From the NCBI RefSeq assembly GCF_030388665.1, contig NZ_CP128846.1, positions 7,412,001 through 7,476,000 on the forward strand: 64,000 nt of DNA, in the 5' to 3' direction. Positions 40,920 to 49,905 of this stretch are shown here, in pieces. Within the stretch, counting starts at the first letter, position 1. Each line of letters opens with the position of its first letter. Both the position numbers and the translations under genes were made by a program. The stretch is from Streptomyces flavofungini (GTDB lineage Bacteria; Actinomycetota; Actinomycetes; Streptomycetales; Streptomycetaceae). The notes beneath the pieces were generated by a model. The model searched no databases. It was not told the origin of the DNA and saw only the letters and a list, made by a program, of their open reading frames with translations.

Positions 40920-41969
40920 TCAGCGGCCGTGACGTCCGCCGGTGGCCGCGCGACGGCGGGTCGTCGCGAACATCGCGGCCGCGCCGAGCGCGAGCACCGC
41001 GGCGCCGCCGGCCGCGATGTACGCAGTGGTGCTGTCGCCGCCGGTCTCGGCGAGGTTCTCGTCGGCGGCGACGGGCTTGCCCGCGGCGCCCTTCACCTCG
41101 GGCTGATTGCCGGACGTACCGGGCGCGGCCGCCGCGCCGCCCTCACCGGTGGCATCGGCGTCCCCCGCGTCCTTCACGGGCTCCGCCTCCGTGACCTCCG
41201 GCCCGGTCCTCGCGTCGTTGTCGCCGTGGCCGCGGTGCTCCACGGACGACTTGTCCGCGCCGTCGGCTATGTCCTTCTCGGAGGGCGCGGCGGCGACGGG
41301 CGCGGCGGCCCCGGCGCCCGAACCGCCGCTGCCCTTGCCGCCGAACACCACGTCGGAGCAGGTGTAGAAGGCCTCGGGGGAGTCGGAGCGCTGCCAGATC
41401 GAGTAGACCAGGTGGCGGCCGGACTTGGCGGGCACCTTCCCCTGGAAGACGTAACTGCCGTTCTCCAGCTTCGGGTCGGTGACCTTCGCGAAGGGCTTCG
41501 CCTCCAGGTCCGACCACTTCAGGGGCTTCTTCGGGTCGTACGAGTCCTTGGTGACGTACAGCTCGAAGGAGCCCCGGTGCGGGGCGGTGGCCCGGTACTT
41601 GAAGGTGTGGGTGCCGGCGGTGAGCCTGGAGGACGGCCAGTCGGCGCGCGGCAGGTCGAGCCCCTTGTACTTGTCGTTCCCGGCGCTGCACAGCTTCCCG
41701 TCCGGGATGATCTCCTTCGACTTGCCCGCGGCGTTGGCGATGTTGACGCCGTTCCAGTCGTACAGGGCCTGCGTCCCGCCGGCCGCCACGAGCGCCTTGC
41801 ACGCGGCCGACTTCGGCGCCTCCGGCCCCTCCTGGAAGCAGGCGGACACCCGGCTCACCGGGTCCGTCATCGACCCGTGCGCGGTGGCGGGCGCCGCGGC
41901 GAACACGGTCAGGGCGAGCGGCGCGACACCCGCGGCGGCGATGGCGGCGACCTTGCGAGCTGCGGTCAT
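40920..41969 (-). CDS. AA10 lytic polysaccharide monooxygenase with LAETG cell-wall sorting signal
   Basis: 349 residues. Signal peptide cleaves at ATA-HG, exposing His31 as the N-terminal copper ligand; the second histidine-brace residue is His131 (APHRGSF). AA10 features: HGSMTDPVSR, then YVTKDSYDPKKPLKWSDLE, YSIWQRSDSPEAFYTCSDVVF. After a ~95-residue acidic/Pro-Ala linker comes the sortase signal LAETG (306-310), a TM helix and an Arg-rich tail. Sortase E of Streptomyces recognises LAxTG. So this copper enzyme, which oxidatively cleaves chitin or cellulose, should be wall-attached, not released. ATG at 41969 with AGGAGAG. Confidence 0.92.
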   Translation of the reverse strand: MTAARKVAAIAAAGVAPLALTVFAAAPATAHGSMTDPVSRVSACFQEGPEAPKSAACKALVAAGGTQALYDWNGVNIANAAGKSKEIIPDGKLCSAGNDKYKGLDLPRADWPSSRLTAGTHTFKYRATAPHRGSFELYVTKDSYDPKKPLKWSDLEAKPFAKVTDPKLENGSYVFQGKVPAKSGRHLVYSIWQRSDSPEAFYTCSDVVFGGKGSGGSGAGAAAPVAAAPSEKDIADGADKSSVEHRGHGDNDARTGPEVTEAEPVKDAGDADATGEGGAAAAPGTSGNQPEVKGAAGKPVAADENLAETGGDSTTAYIAAGGAAVLALGAAAMFATTRRRAATGGRHGR

Positions 41970-42186
41970 GGGGGATCTCTCCTAGGGCGGCGAACAGGTG
42001 GGGGCGGGCGGGCCGCGCACCCCCTCGACGGGCGGGGCGCGAACCTCGCGGCGATCAGCAAGCTAGCCGCCGAGATCCCCGAATTCGCCTGCTGGGACGG
42101 GCTGGAGGCGATCCTTATGCCGCCGTTAAGGACCCCCTCAGCCTCCCCTCAGGTCACCCGCCCGGGATGCCGTCGCGGCGCCGGCC

Positions 42187-42873
42187 TCACCCCACCCACC
42201 GATACCTCCGCTCCGGCCGCCCCGCCCCGCCGTACCTGAGGGTCACCTCCGCGCGGCCGGTGTCCGCGAAGTACTCCAGGTAGCGGCGGGCGCTGACGCG
42301 GGAGAGGGAGCCCGCCTCGGCGCACTCCGTGGCGGAGAGGCCGGCGGGGTGGCCGCGCAGGGTGTGTTCCACCAGGTCCGCGGTGTGCGGGGCGAGGCCC
42401 TTGGGGAGTTCGCGGGAGCCGGGCGGGCGGGGGCCGAAGATCTGGTCGACGTCCTCCTGGCGGGCCTCGGCCAGGCCGTCGAGGCGGGCGCGCAGGGCCG
42501 CGACGTGCCGCAACTGCTCGTGCAGGGCCGCCTGGTTGAAGGGCTTGATCAGATAGTGCAGGGCCCCGGCGCGCAGCGCGGCCCTGACCACCTCCGCGTC
42601 CCGCGCGGCCGTGATGAACAGGACGTCCACCGGCGCCCGCCCGGCGTCCCGCTCCTCCGCCGCCCGCAGCTCCCGCAGCACCGCGATGCCGTCCATGTCC
42701 GGCAGATACACGTCGAGCAGGACCAGGTCGGGCCGCAGCCGCTCCACAGCCCGCAGCGCCTGAGCGCCGCTGTGCGCCACTCCCACCACCGTGAAGCCGT
42801 CCACCGTGGCGACGTACCGGCCGTGCAGCTTGGCGACCATGAAGTCGTCGTCGACGACCAGCACTCTCGTCAT
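42187..42873 (-). CDS. DcuR/DctR (CitB-type) response regulator
   Basis: 228 residues. Receiver domain ~1-122 with DDD at 8-10, phospho-acceptor Asp54 (VLLDVYLPDMDG), Thr in FITAA and Lys in IKPF. The C-terminal half (~155-228) has the DcuR-type HTH (TADLVEHTLRGHPAGLSATECAEAGSLSRVSARRYLEYFADTGRAEV). Family members control dicarboxylate/citrate uptake, which fits the divergent tctCBA operon 158 bp away. The usual CitA/DcuS-type sensor kinase is missing on both sides. ATG at 42873 after GAGGGGG. Confidence 0.9.
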   Translation of the reverse strand: MTRVLVVDDDFMVAKLHGRYVATVDGFTVVGVAHSGAQALRAVERLRPDLVLLDVYLPDMDGIAVLRELRAAEERDAGRAPVDVLFITAARDAEVVRAALRAGALHYLIKPFNQAALHEQLRHVAALRARLDGLAEARQEDVDQIFGPRPPGSRELPKGLAPHTADLVEHTLRGHPAGLSATECAEAGSLSRVSARRYLEYFADTGRAEVTLRYGGAGRPERRYRWVG

Positions 42874-43031
42874 CGCCGGGCCCCCTCGCCCCTCGTCGTC
42901 GCCGCAGGTTACGAGCGTGACCACAAGGACCACAACGTCCGTTGATTCCGGAAGAGAGACAGCTTCTTAACGCGTGGGCAACATGTGGGCCACTTCACAC
43001 ACGTATCCGGTCAGACAGGTGGTGGCACCCC

Positions 43032-44033
43032 GTGCGACTCCGCACCCCCAGACGACTACGCGTCCCCCTCGCCCTGCTCGGGTCCGCGCTCCTCGTCCTC
43101 GTGGGGCCGCCGCTGCTCACCACGGGCAGCGGCGACGACACCGGCACCAAGATCCCCGGCCTGCGCCTCATGGTCCCCAACACCCCGGGCGGTGGCTACG
43201 ACATCACCGCCCGCACCGCCGCCAAGAACGCCGAGGACGCCGGACTCACCCACAACATCGAGGTGTTCAACCTGCCCGGAGCCGGCGGCACCGTCGGCCT
43301 GAGCCGCCTCGTGAGCGAGCACGGCAACGGCAAGCTCGCCATGTCCATGGGCCTCGGCGTCGTCGGCGCCGCCCGCTCCAACCACGCGCCCAAGACCCTC
43401 GCCGACACCACCCCGATCGCCCGCCTCACCGAGGAGCAGGACGTCGTCGTGGTCTCGAAGAACTCCCCGTACAAGACCATCGGACAACTCGTCGACGCCT
43501 GGAAGGACAAGCCCGGCAAGCTGCCCGTCGGCGGCGGCTCCTCGCCCGGCGGGCCCGACCACATCGCCCCCATGCTGATGGCCCGCGCCGCCGGGATCCC
43601 GCCCAAGGACGTCAACTACGTGCCGTTCGACGGCGGCGGCGAACTCCTCGCCTCCATCCTCGGCAACAAGGTCGCCTTCGGGGTCTCGGGCGTCGGGGAG
43701 TACCTGGACCAGATCAAGTCCGGCGAGCTGCGGCTGCTCGCCGTCACCGGACCGAAGCGGGTCGAGGGCCTCGACGGACCCACCCTCAAGGAGTCCGGCT
43801 ACGACGTGAACTTCACCAACTGGCGCGGCATCGTCGCCCCGCCCGGCCTCTCCGACGCCGAACGCGACAAGCTCACCGGTCTGATCCGCAAGCTGCACGA
43901 ATCCAAGGAATGGCGCGCGTCCCTGGCGAAGAACGGCTGGGACGACGCCTTCCTCACCGGCGACGAGTTCGGCGACTTCCTCGACGCGCAGGACAGACGC
44001 GTGGTGTCCGTACTGAAGGAGCTGGGGCTGTGA
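43032..44033 (+). CDS. tctC: Tripartite tricarboxylate transporter substrate-binding protein TctC
   Basis: 333 residues with an N-terminal hydrophobic export signal (RVPLALLGSALLVLVGPP) and the TctC fold: LRLMVPNTPGGGYDITART (residues ~45-63, the ligand-binding loop), NLPGAGGTVGLS, VGGGSSPGGPDH, FDGGGELLASILGNKVAFGVSG. Captures a tri- or dicarboxylate outside the membrane for TctBA. GTG at 43032 with AGGTGG at 43017-43022. Overlaps tctB by GTGA. Likely controlled by the divergent response regulator. Confidence 0.92.
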   Translation: MRLRTPRRLRVPLALLGSALLVLVGPPLLTTGSGDDTGTKIPGLRLMVPNTPGGGYDITARTAAKNAEDAGLTHNIEVFNLPGAGGTVGLSRLVSEHGNGKLAMSMGLGVVGAARSNHAPKTLADTTPIARLTEEQDVVVVSKNSPYKTIGQLVDAWKDKPGKLPVGGGSSPGGPDHIAPMLMARAAGIPPKDVNYVPFDGGGELLASILGNKVAFGVSGVGEYLDQIKSGELRLLAVTGPKRVEGLDGPTLKESGYDVNFTNWRGIVAPPGLSDAERDKLTGLIRKLHESKEWRASLAKNGWDDAFLTGDEFGDFLDAQDRRVVSVLKELGL

Positions 44034-44623
44034 CGACCACCGAACCACCCGCCGAGCGGACCGCCACCCGCCGCGCCTGGCTGCGGGAACACTCCGAACT
44101 CGGCGTCTGCGTCCTGCTGCTCGCCCTCGGCACCGTCGTCCTCACCGACGCCCTCACCATGGACGTCGCCCTCACCCAGCGCGGCCCCGTCGGCCCCCGC
44201 ACCGTGCCCGTCGCCGTCGGCGTCGGACTGCTCGTCGTCTCCGTCCTGCTGGCCGTCGACGTGCTGCGCGGCGGGTCAGGGGTGCCGCGCGAAGCGCGTC
44301 CTGCCGGGGCGGTGGTCGGGCGGCGGGCGGGAGAGACCGAGGGCGGCGAGGGCAGTGACGCCATCGACGTGTCCGAACCCGCCGACTGGCGCACCGTCCT
44401 GCTGCTCGCCGGGGTCTTCCTCGCCACCGCCGTCCTCATCGAACCCGTCGGCTTCCCCGTCGCCGGAGCACTCCTCTTCTGGGGCGCCGCCTACGCGCTC
44501 GGCAGCCGCGCGGTCCACCGCGACCCGCTCATCGCGGCGGGCCTGTCCCTCGCCACCTACGCCCTCTTCAACAACCTGCTCGGAGTGCCGCTGCCCGGCG
44601 GCCCCCTGATGGGAGTGCTGTGA
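44030..44623 (+). CDS. tctB: TctB small membrane subunit
   Basis: 197 residues, four TM segments (~25-43, 60-78, 118-140, 150-190), with a hydrophilic loop of ~40 residues in the middle (~85-115), longer than usual. Matches the TctB family by layout and by place between tctC and tct[18 protein letters not shown] near TM2 and [23 protein letters not shown] in TM3-4. GTG overlaps the tctC stop. Confidence 0.85.
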   Translation: MTTTEPPAERTATRRAWLREHSELGVCVLLLALGTVVLTDALTMDVALTQRGPVGPRTVPVAVGVGLLVVSVLLAVDVLRGGSGVPREARPAGAVVGRRAGETEGGEGSDAIDVSEPADWRTVLLLAGVFLATAVLIEPVGFPVAGALLFWGAAYALGSRAVHRDPLIAAGLSLATYALFNNLLGVPLPGGPLMGVL

Positions 44624-44624
44624 C

Positions 44625-46130
44625 ATGAACGCCTTCAGCTCCCTGATGGACGGCTTCGGCACCGCCCTCACCCCCATCAACCTCCTGTGGGCCGCCGTCG
44701 GCGTGCTCCTCGGCACGGCCATCGGCGTCCTGCCCGGCATCGGCCCCGCCATGGCCGTGGCGCTGCTGCTCCCCGTCACCTACGGGCTCGAACCCACGGG
44801 CGCGTTCATCATGTTCGCGGGCATCTACTACGGCGCCATGTTCGGCGGTTCGACGACCTCGATCCTGCTGAACACCCCCGGCGAGAGCGCCGCCGTCGTC
44901 GCCGCCATGGAGGGCAACCCCATGGCCAAGTCCGGGCGCGGCGCCCAGGCCCTGGCCGCAGCCGCCATCGGCCACTTCGCGGGCGGCATGATCGGCACGG
45001 TCCTCCTGGTCGCGCTGGCCCCGAAGGTCGCCGACCTGGCCGTGGACATCGGCGCGCCCGACTACTTCGCCCTCATGGTCCTCGCGTTCATCGCGGTGAC
45101 GTCGGTGCTCGGCTCGTCCCGCATCCGCGGCCTCGCCTCCCTCCTGATCGGCCTCACCCTCGGCCTGGTCGGCCTCGACCAGATGACCGGCCAGCAGCGC
45201 CTCACCTTCGGCTCGCTCCAACTCGCCGACGGCATCGACGTGGTGATCGTCGCCGTGGGGCTCTTCGCGATCGGCGAGGCCCTGTGGGTGGCGGCCCACC
45301 TGCGCCGCACCAGCGGCCGGGCGATCCCCGTCGGCCGCCCCTGGCTCGGCAGGCAGGACGTCAAGCGCACCTGGAAGTCCTGGCTGCGCGGCCCCCTCAT
45401 CGGCTTCCCGTTCGGCGCGATCCCCGCGGGCGGCGCCGAGATCCCCACCTTCCTCTCCTACGTCACCGAGAAGCGCCTGTCCAAGCACAAGGACGAGTGG
45501 GGCAAGGGCGCCATCGAGGGCGTCGCGGGACCGGAGTCCGCGTCCTCCGCCTCGGCCGCGGGCACCCTCGTGTCGATGCTGACGCTCGGCCTGCCCACCA
45601 CCGCCGTCGCCGCCGTCATGCTCGCCGCCTTCCAGCAGTACGGCATCCAGCCGGGCCCGCTCCTCTTCGAGCGCGAGTCCGAGCTGGTCTGGGGCCTGAT
45701 CGCGTCCCTCTTCGTCGGCATGGTGCTGCTCCTGGCCCTGAACCTGCCGCTGGCACCCGTGTGGGCGAAGCTCCTGCGCGTCCCGCGGCCCTACCTCTAC
45801 GCGGGCATCCTGTTCTTCGCGGCCGTCGGCGCGTACGCGGTCGGCGGTGAGGCGCTCGACCTGGTCGTCCTGCTGATCATCGGCCTGATCGGGTTCGGCA
45901 TGCGGCGCTACGGACTGCCCGTCCTGCCCGCCGTCATCGGCGTCATCCTCGGCCCCAACGCCGAGCAACAGCTGCGCCGCGCCCTGCAGATCAGCGACGG
46001 CAGCGTCAGCGGCCTGGTGGACACGCCGTTCTCGGTGTCCGTGTACGCCGTCGTCGCGCTGATGGTGCTCTGGCCGCTGCTGCGGAAACTGGCGCGCGGC
46101 CTGCGGAACTCCCGTCGTACCGTGAGCTGA
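44625..46130 (+). CDS. tctA: TctA large membrane permease
   Basis: 501 residues, about 11-12 TMs. TctA signatures: [45 protein letters not shown] (~60-95) and the second-half [13 protein letters not shown] and [29 protein letters not shown] loops, which mirror the first half. Secondary (ion-coupled) transporter for tricarboxylates or similar acids. One base separates it from tctB, and its last base overlaps the GNAT start. Confidence 0.93.
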   Translation: MNAFSSLMDGFGTALTPINLLWAAVGVLLGTAIGVLPGIGPAMAVALLLPVTYGLEPTGAFIMFAGIYYGAMFGGSTTSILLNTPGESAAVVAAMEGNPMAKSGRGAQALAAAAIGHFAGGMIGTVLLVALAPKVADLAVDIGAPDYFALMVLAFIAVTSVLGSSRIRGLASLLIGLTLGLVGLDQMTGQQRLTFGSLQLADGIDVVIVAVGLFAIGEALWVAAHLRRTSGRAIPVGRPWLGRQDVKRTWKSWLRGPLIGFPFGAIPAGGAEIPTFLSYVTEKRLSKHKDEWGKGAIEGVAGPESASSASAAGTLVSMLTLGLPTTAVAAVMLAAFQQYGIQPGPLLFERESELVWGLIASLFVGMVLLLALNLPLAPVWAKLLRVPRPYLYAGILFFAAVGAYAVGGEALDLVVLLIIGLIGFGMRRYGLPVLPAVIGVILGPNAEQQLRRALQISDGSVSGLVDTPFSVSVYAVVALMVLWPLLRKLARGLRNSRRTVS

Positions 46131-46612
46131 TGACCGACACGACCACCGAAGGCGCCTTCACCGGCATCCGTCTCGCCGAAGCCACCGACGTGCCCGCCGT
46201 GAAGGCGGTCACCGACGCGGCGTACCACCACTACATCGAGCGCATAGGCCGGGTGCCCGCCCCCATGGAGTCGGACCACGCCGCGAACGTGGCGGCGGGG
46301 CGGGTGCACGTCACCGAGGACGCGGAGGGCGCCGTCGTCGGCCTGGTGGTGGTGTACGCCCACGAGGACCACCTCTACCTGGACAACATCGCCGTCCGCC
46401 CCGACGCGGCGGGCCAGGGCCTCGGCGGCCGCCTCCTCGCCTTCGTGGACGCACACGCGCGCGCCCTCGCGCTGCCCGAGATCCGGCTCTACACCAACGC
46501 GATGATGTGGGAGAACCAGAAGATCTATCCCCGGTACGGATACGAATTCGTGGAGCGGCGCGTAGAAGGAATCTACGACCGCTTCCACTACCGCAAGCGG
46601 CTCACGGACTGA
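46130..46612 (+). CDS. GNAT-family N-acetyltransferase
   Basis: 160 residues, single GNAT domain: IRLAEATDVPAVKAVTDAAY at the start, LYLDNIAVRPDAAGQGLGGRLLAF (~82-105, the acetyl-CoA pyrophosphate loop QGLGGR) and IYPRYGYEFVERR near the end. Its ATG overlaps the tctA stop (TGATG), so it is the fourth gene of the tct operon, although no role in tricarboxylate uptake is evident. Substrate unknown. Confidence 0.88.
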   Translation: MTDTTTEGAFTGIRLAEATDVPAVKAVTDAAYHHYIERIGRVPAPMESDHAANVAAGRVHVTEDAEGAVVGLVVVYAHEDHLYLDNIAVRPDAAGQGLGGRLLAFVDAHARALALPEIRLYTNAMMWENQKIYPRYGYEFVERRVEGIYDRFHYRKRLTD

Positions 46613-46631
46613 AGCTGCCGTCCCCCCCCGG

Positions 46632-46784
46632 CTACTCGGTGGGCCACCAGACGCGCAGGACGTCTCTGCGGACCTCGGGGCGCTCCCGGGGCAGCCGCTG
46701 GGCGCCCTCACGGGATTCCCGGCTCGCCCTCGCGCGGCGCGCGGCGGACTTCTCGACGGTCTTGTGCACGGTCACTCGGCGCAT
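46632..46784 (-). CDS. Small basic hypothetical protein (50 residues)
   Basis: MRRVTVHKTVEKSAARRARA followed by an Arg/Glu-rich helix and ending VWWPTE. The strong ribosome site AGGGAGG (46789-46795) and codon usage with high GC3 support translation. It converges on the GNAT gene and faces away from the methyltransferase gene. The net charge and helix propensity suggest nucleic-acid binding at most. I do not recognise a family. Confidence 0.5.
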   Translation of the reverse strand: MRRVTVHKTVEKSAARRARASRESREGAQRLPRERPEVRRDVLRVWWPTE

Positions 46785-46910
46785 GACGGCCTCCCTGCCT
46801 ACCTCGTCGTGCCGTACCCACCGAAGAGCTCGATGACACAGCGGTAGACCAGTCCGGGGAGCGTTTCTCATCGCGGGCCGACTGTCAGTGGCGCGTGTCA
46901 CGCTCGGCAC

Positions 46911-47984
46911 ATGAGCTTTGACGTGGGCCATCACGCGAGAGACGACGGACGCGCCGGCGCGGAAGAAGCGCAGGTCATCGCGGACTGGGACGCGCGGGCC
47001 GCCGTGTTCGACGACGAGCCGGACCACGGCCTGCGCGACCCGCTGGTGCGCGCGGCCTGGGCCGACCGCCTCGCCGACTGGCTGCCTGACACCCCGGGCG
47101 AGATCCTGGACGCGGGCTGCGGCACGGGCAGCCTGTCACTCCTCGCCGCCGAACAGGGACACCGCGTCACCGCGGTCGACCTCTCCCCGGAGATGGCGAA
47201 GCGGGCCCGCGCGAAACTCACGGCCCACGACGCCCGCGTCCTCGTGGGCGACGTGGCCCGACCCCCCGTCGGGGACCACCGCTTCGACGCGATCCTGGCC
47301 CGCCACGTCCTGTGGGCCCTCCCCGCCCCGGACGCCGCCCTGCGCCACTGGCACACCCTCCTCCGCCCCGGCGGCCGCCTCGTCCTCATCGAGGGCGTCT
47401 GGGGCACCACCAGCCCCGTCGGCATCCCCGCCCCCCACCTCATACGCTCCCTGGCCCCCCTGTTCCCGCACACCCACGCGGAGCGCCTGTCGGGGGACGC
47501 GCGGCTGTGGGGGAGGAGCGTGGCGGACGAGAGGTACGTGGTGGTGGGGACGGCGGCGCACGACGGCGCCCGCCCGCCGCTCCCGGGCACCCTGCACCAC
47601 GTGGAGCTGTGGGTGCCCGACCTGAAGGCAGCGGAGGCCTCCTGGGGCTGGCTGCTCGGGGAGTTGGGGCACGTCCGCGAACAGGTCTGGGAGCGGGGCC
47701 GCAGCTGGCGGCGCGGCGACGCGTACCTCGTCATCGAGGAGTCGCCCGACCTCCGCCCCGGCCCGCACGAACGCCGCGCCCCCGGGATGAACCATCTGGC
47801 CTTCCACGTGGGCGGCCGGGCCGAGCTCGACCGGCTGGTCGCGCTCGCCCCGGGCCACGGCTGGTCCCAGCTGTACGCGGAGCGGTATCCGCACGCCGGG
47901 GGAGAGGCACAGTGCGCCGCGTACCTGGAGGACACGCAGGGGTACGAGGTGGAGCTGGTGGCGCTGCCCGACGCGGACGCGTGA
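46911..47984 (+). CDS. SAM-dependent methyltransferase fused to a glyoxalase/VOC domain
   Basis: 357 residues. N-terminal class I methyltransferase (~20-205) with motif I ILDAGCGTGSLSLLAA, motif II VTAVDLSPEM and LRPGGRLVLIEG. C-terminal VOC domain (~222-352): LHHVELWVPDLKAAEASWGWLLGELG, GMNHLAFHVGGRAELDRL, ending YEVELVALPD, with His/Glu at metal-ligand positions. VOC proteins like this (dioxygenase/FosA/lyase superfamily) are normally separate genes. The fusion suggests the two activities act on the same small molecule, possibly in detoxification or tailoring. Substrate unknown. Monocistronic. Confidence 0.85.
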   Translation: MSFDVGHHARDDGRAGAEEAQVIADWDARAAVFDDEPDHGLRDPLVRAAWADRLADWLPDTPGEILDAGCGTGSLSLLAAEQGHRVTAVDLSPEMAKRARAKLTAHDARVLVGDVARPPVGDHRFDAILARHVLWALPAPDAALRHWHTLLRPGGRLVLIEGVWGTTSPVGIPAPHLIRSLAPLFPHTHAERLSGDARLWGRSVADERYVVVGTAAHDGARPPLPGTLHHVELWVPDLKAAEASWGWLLGELGHVREQVWERGRSWRRGDAYLVIEESPDLRPGPHERRAPGMNHLAFHVGGRAELDRLVALAPGHGWSQLYAERYPHAGGEAQCAAYLEDTQGYEVELVALPDADA

Positions 47985-47993
47985 GGTCCGCGG

Positions 47994-48500
47994 TCAGGCC
48001 GTCCTGGGGAAGTGGCCGCCCGCCTTGGCCAGTTGTTCCAGGTCGTCCAGGGCCGCCAGGGCCGCCGCTGCCGCGGGCGGGTCCGTGGCGGGGAGGGAGC
48101 TCGCGGCGAACTCGTCCTCGTCCAGGCGGAGGATCGTGGTGCCGTCCGCCGAGCACCAGAGGTCCAGGTCGAGGTCCTCCACGGTGAGGACGGCGCCCTC
48201 GCGCACGGCGGGGCGGGTCACGTCGCAGTACCAGCCCTTGAGCGTGCCGTCCGCCGCGTACACCTCCTTCACGGCGTACCAGCGGTCGCGCCAGAAGTGC
48301 TCGACGAACACGTCGCCGGGCTCGAAGCGCACGAAACCGAAGTCCCGTACGCCCGCGCCCGCCCAGGGCGCCCGCACCGTGACGCGGGTGCCGTCGTCCG
48401 CGAGGAGCCGCGCCGGATAGCGGATCTTCGTGCGACCCGCCTTGCGCAGCACGACCTCCACGTCAGGGGCGGGCGTCGGCTCAGCCGAGGGCGCGGACAT
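47994..48500 (-). CDS. DUF402 (FomD-like) protein
   Basis: 168 residues. The DUF402 core carries RWYAVKEVYAADGTLKGWYCDVTRPA and LTVEDLDLDLWC, with the conserved Tyr/Asp set and DEDEF used in metal-dependent nucleotide phosphohydrolysis by FomD-type enzymes. Activity here is inferred only. It starts at ATG 48500 (GGAGGT ribosome site), 20 bases inside the 3' end of the upstream acetyltransferase gene, so it is translationally coupled. Convergent with the methyltransferase gene. Confidence 0.82.
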   Translation of the reverse strand: MSAPSAEPTPAPDVEVVLRKAGRTKIRYPARLLADDGTRVTVRAPWAGAGVRDFGFVRFEPGDVFVEHFWRDRWYAVKEVYAADGTLKGWYCDVTRPAVREGAVLTVEDLDLDLWCSADGTTILRLDEDEFAASSLPATDPPAAAAALAALDDLEQLAKAGGHFPRTA

Positions 48501-49413
48501 GACGTACCTCCGTGTCACAGATCTCGTAGCCGAACCACTTGTTGATCGCGAGCATCGGCCCGTTGCCCGCGTCGTTGCCGGTGAACGCCTCCGTGCACCC
48601 GGCGGCCCGCGCCCGGTGCAGCGAGTCGTTCTTCGCCAGCTTGGCGAGCCCACGCCCGCGGTGCGCCCGCGCCGTGCCCGTCATCCCGCTCGCGTACCGT
48701 GACGCGTCGTCCGTGCGCGCCAGGCTGAACGCCGCGAGCTGCCCGTCCACCAGCGCCACCGTCGTCAGCTCCTGGTCGACCAGGGGGTGGCGCCAGGTCT
48801 CCGCGAGCCAGTGCTCGTAGTCGGTGAACTCCGCCGGTACGTCGCTCGGTTCGTCCGCGGCCGTCTCCGCGTCCAGGTCGAACAGCGGGCGCGGGTCGGC
48901 GGCGAAATCGGCGCCGCTGCGCAGTTCCACACCGGCCGGAACCGCTGCCAGGGGCGGCAGTTCGCCGTTCGCCAGGTCCAGGCGGAGGAAGTGCGCGGAC
49001 CGGCTCGCGCGATAGCCGCGGCGCGCGGCGAACGCGCGGTTCTCCTCGCTGTCGAGGACCCAGGAGTACAGCGTCGTCGCGCCCTTGCCCGCCAGGTACT
49101 CCTCCGCCGTGCGGACCAGGAGCGAGCCCGCGCCCACGCCCCGGCGCCCGGGGTGGACGTAGACGTTGGCGAAACTCTGGCCCGGCTCCGGGCTGTCGTA
49201 CGCGATGCCGGTCTGCGCGGTGCCGACCACCTCGCCGTCCACCTCCGCGACCAACTGGAGGTAGTGCGCGTCGGGATGCGCGTGCGCCGCGTCGAACGCC
49301 ACGGACGCGGACGTGGCGAGCATGGCGGGCACACAGGCACGGCGGACCGCCGCGAACGCGGACGTGTCCGCGGGATCGGTGGGGCGCAGGGCCCGGACCA
49401 GGACTTCTGTCAT
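48481..49413 (-). CDS. Double-GNAT acetyltransferase
   Basis: 310 residues, two GNAT-like halves. First half (~5-155) with FANVYVHPGRRGVGAGSLLV; second half (~160-310) with the loop GTARAHRGRGLAKLAK and YASGMTGT. Tandem GNATs of this length resemble mycothiol synthase in layout, but the sequence lacks strong MshD identity that I can see, so no such call is made. ATG at 49413. Divergent from the GntR gene by 73 bp, which may place both under that regulator. Overlaps the DUF402 gene. Confidence 0.85.
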   Translation of the reverse strand: MTEVLVRALRPTDPADTSAFAAVRRACVPAMLATSASVAFDAAHAHPDAHYLQLVAEVDGEVVGTAQTGIAYDSPEPGQSFANVYVHPGRRGVGAGSLLVRTAEEYLAGKGATTLYSWVLDSEENRAFAARRGYRASRSAHFLRLDLANGELPPLAAVPAGVELRSGADFAADPRPLFDLDAETAADEPSDVPAEFTDYEHWLAETWRHPLVDQELTTVALVDGQLAAFSLARTDDASRYASGMTGTARAHRGRGLAKLAKNDSLHRARAAGCTEAFTGNDAGNGPMLAINKWFGYEICDTEVRHVRALG

Positions 49414-49486
49414 GGGCCGGACGGTAGTCGGGGTGCGCGGGAGCCGCCTCTCCTTTTTCCCCCGAGGGGTGCGGGACAATCGGCGC

Positions 49487-49879
49487 GTGACGCTGAAGAT
49501 CGTGATCGATGAGGGTGCGCAGGGGCGGGCCGCGGCCGCGCCGTACGAGCAGGTGCGGGCGCAGATCGCCGCGCAGGCGCGGAGCGGGAGCCTGCCGGTG
49601 GGCTACAAGCTGCCCACCGTGCGGGGGCTCGCCGAAGGCCTGGGCCTCGCCGCCAACACCGTCGCCAAGGCCTACCGGGCTCTGGAGGAGGACGGGGTGA
49701 TCGAGACCCGGGGCCGGAACGGGACGTTCGTGGCCGCCGCGGGGGACGCGGCGGCCAAGGGCGCCGCCTCGGCCGCGCAGGCCTACGCCGAGCGGGTGCG
49801 GCGGCTCGGACTCTCCGAGGCGGACGCGGTGGCCGCCGCCCGGGACGCGCTGCGCGCCGCCTACGGCTCCGCCGGCTGA
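49487..49879 (+). CDS. YtrA-subfamily GntR transcriptional regulator
   Basis: 130 residues. GntR winged helix (~15-85): PYEQVRAQIAAQARSGSLPVGYKLPTVRGLAEGLGLAANTVAKAYRALEEDGVIETRGRNGTFV. The short helical C-terminus (~90-130) puts it in the YtrA group, whose members usually control nearby ABC transporters; here there is none. GTG at 49487. Possible target: the divergent acetyltransferase-DUF402 unit. Confidence 0.88.
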   Translation: MTLKIVIDEGAQGRAAAAPYEQVRAQIAAQARSGSLPVGYKLPTVRGLAEGLGLAANTVAKAYRALEEDGVIETRGRNGTFVAAAGDAAAKGAASAAQAYAERVRRLGLSEADAVAAARDALRAAYGSAG

Positions 49880-49905
49880 AGGCCCGCGGCCACGAGCCCG
49901 CAGAC

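Noticed and set aside
42942..43031. N-terminal extension of TctC upstream of 43032
   Set aside because: The extension is not signal-peptide-like and lies in the divergent promoter region; GTG 43032 has AGGTGG at good spacing.
48481..49413. Calling the double-GNAT gene mycothiol synthase (mshD)
   Set aside because: Layout is similar (two GNAT halves, ~310 residues) but I could not find specific MshD motifs, and no mycothiol context is present.
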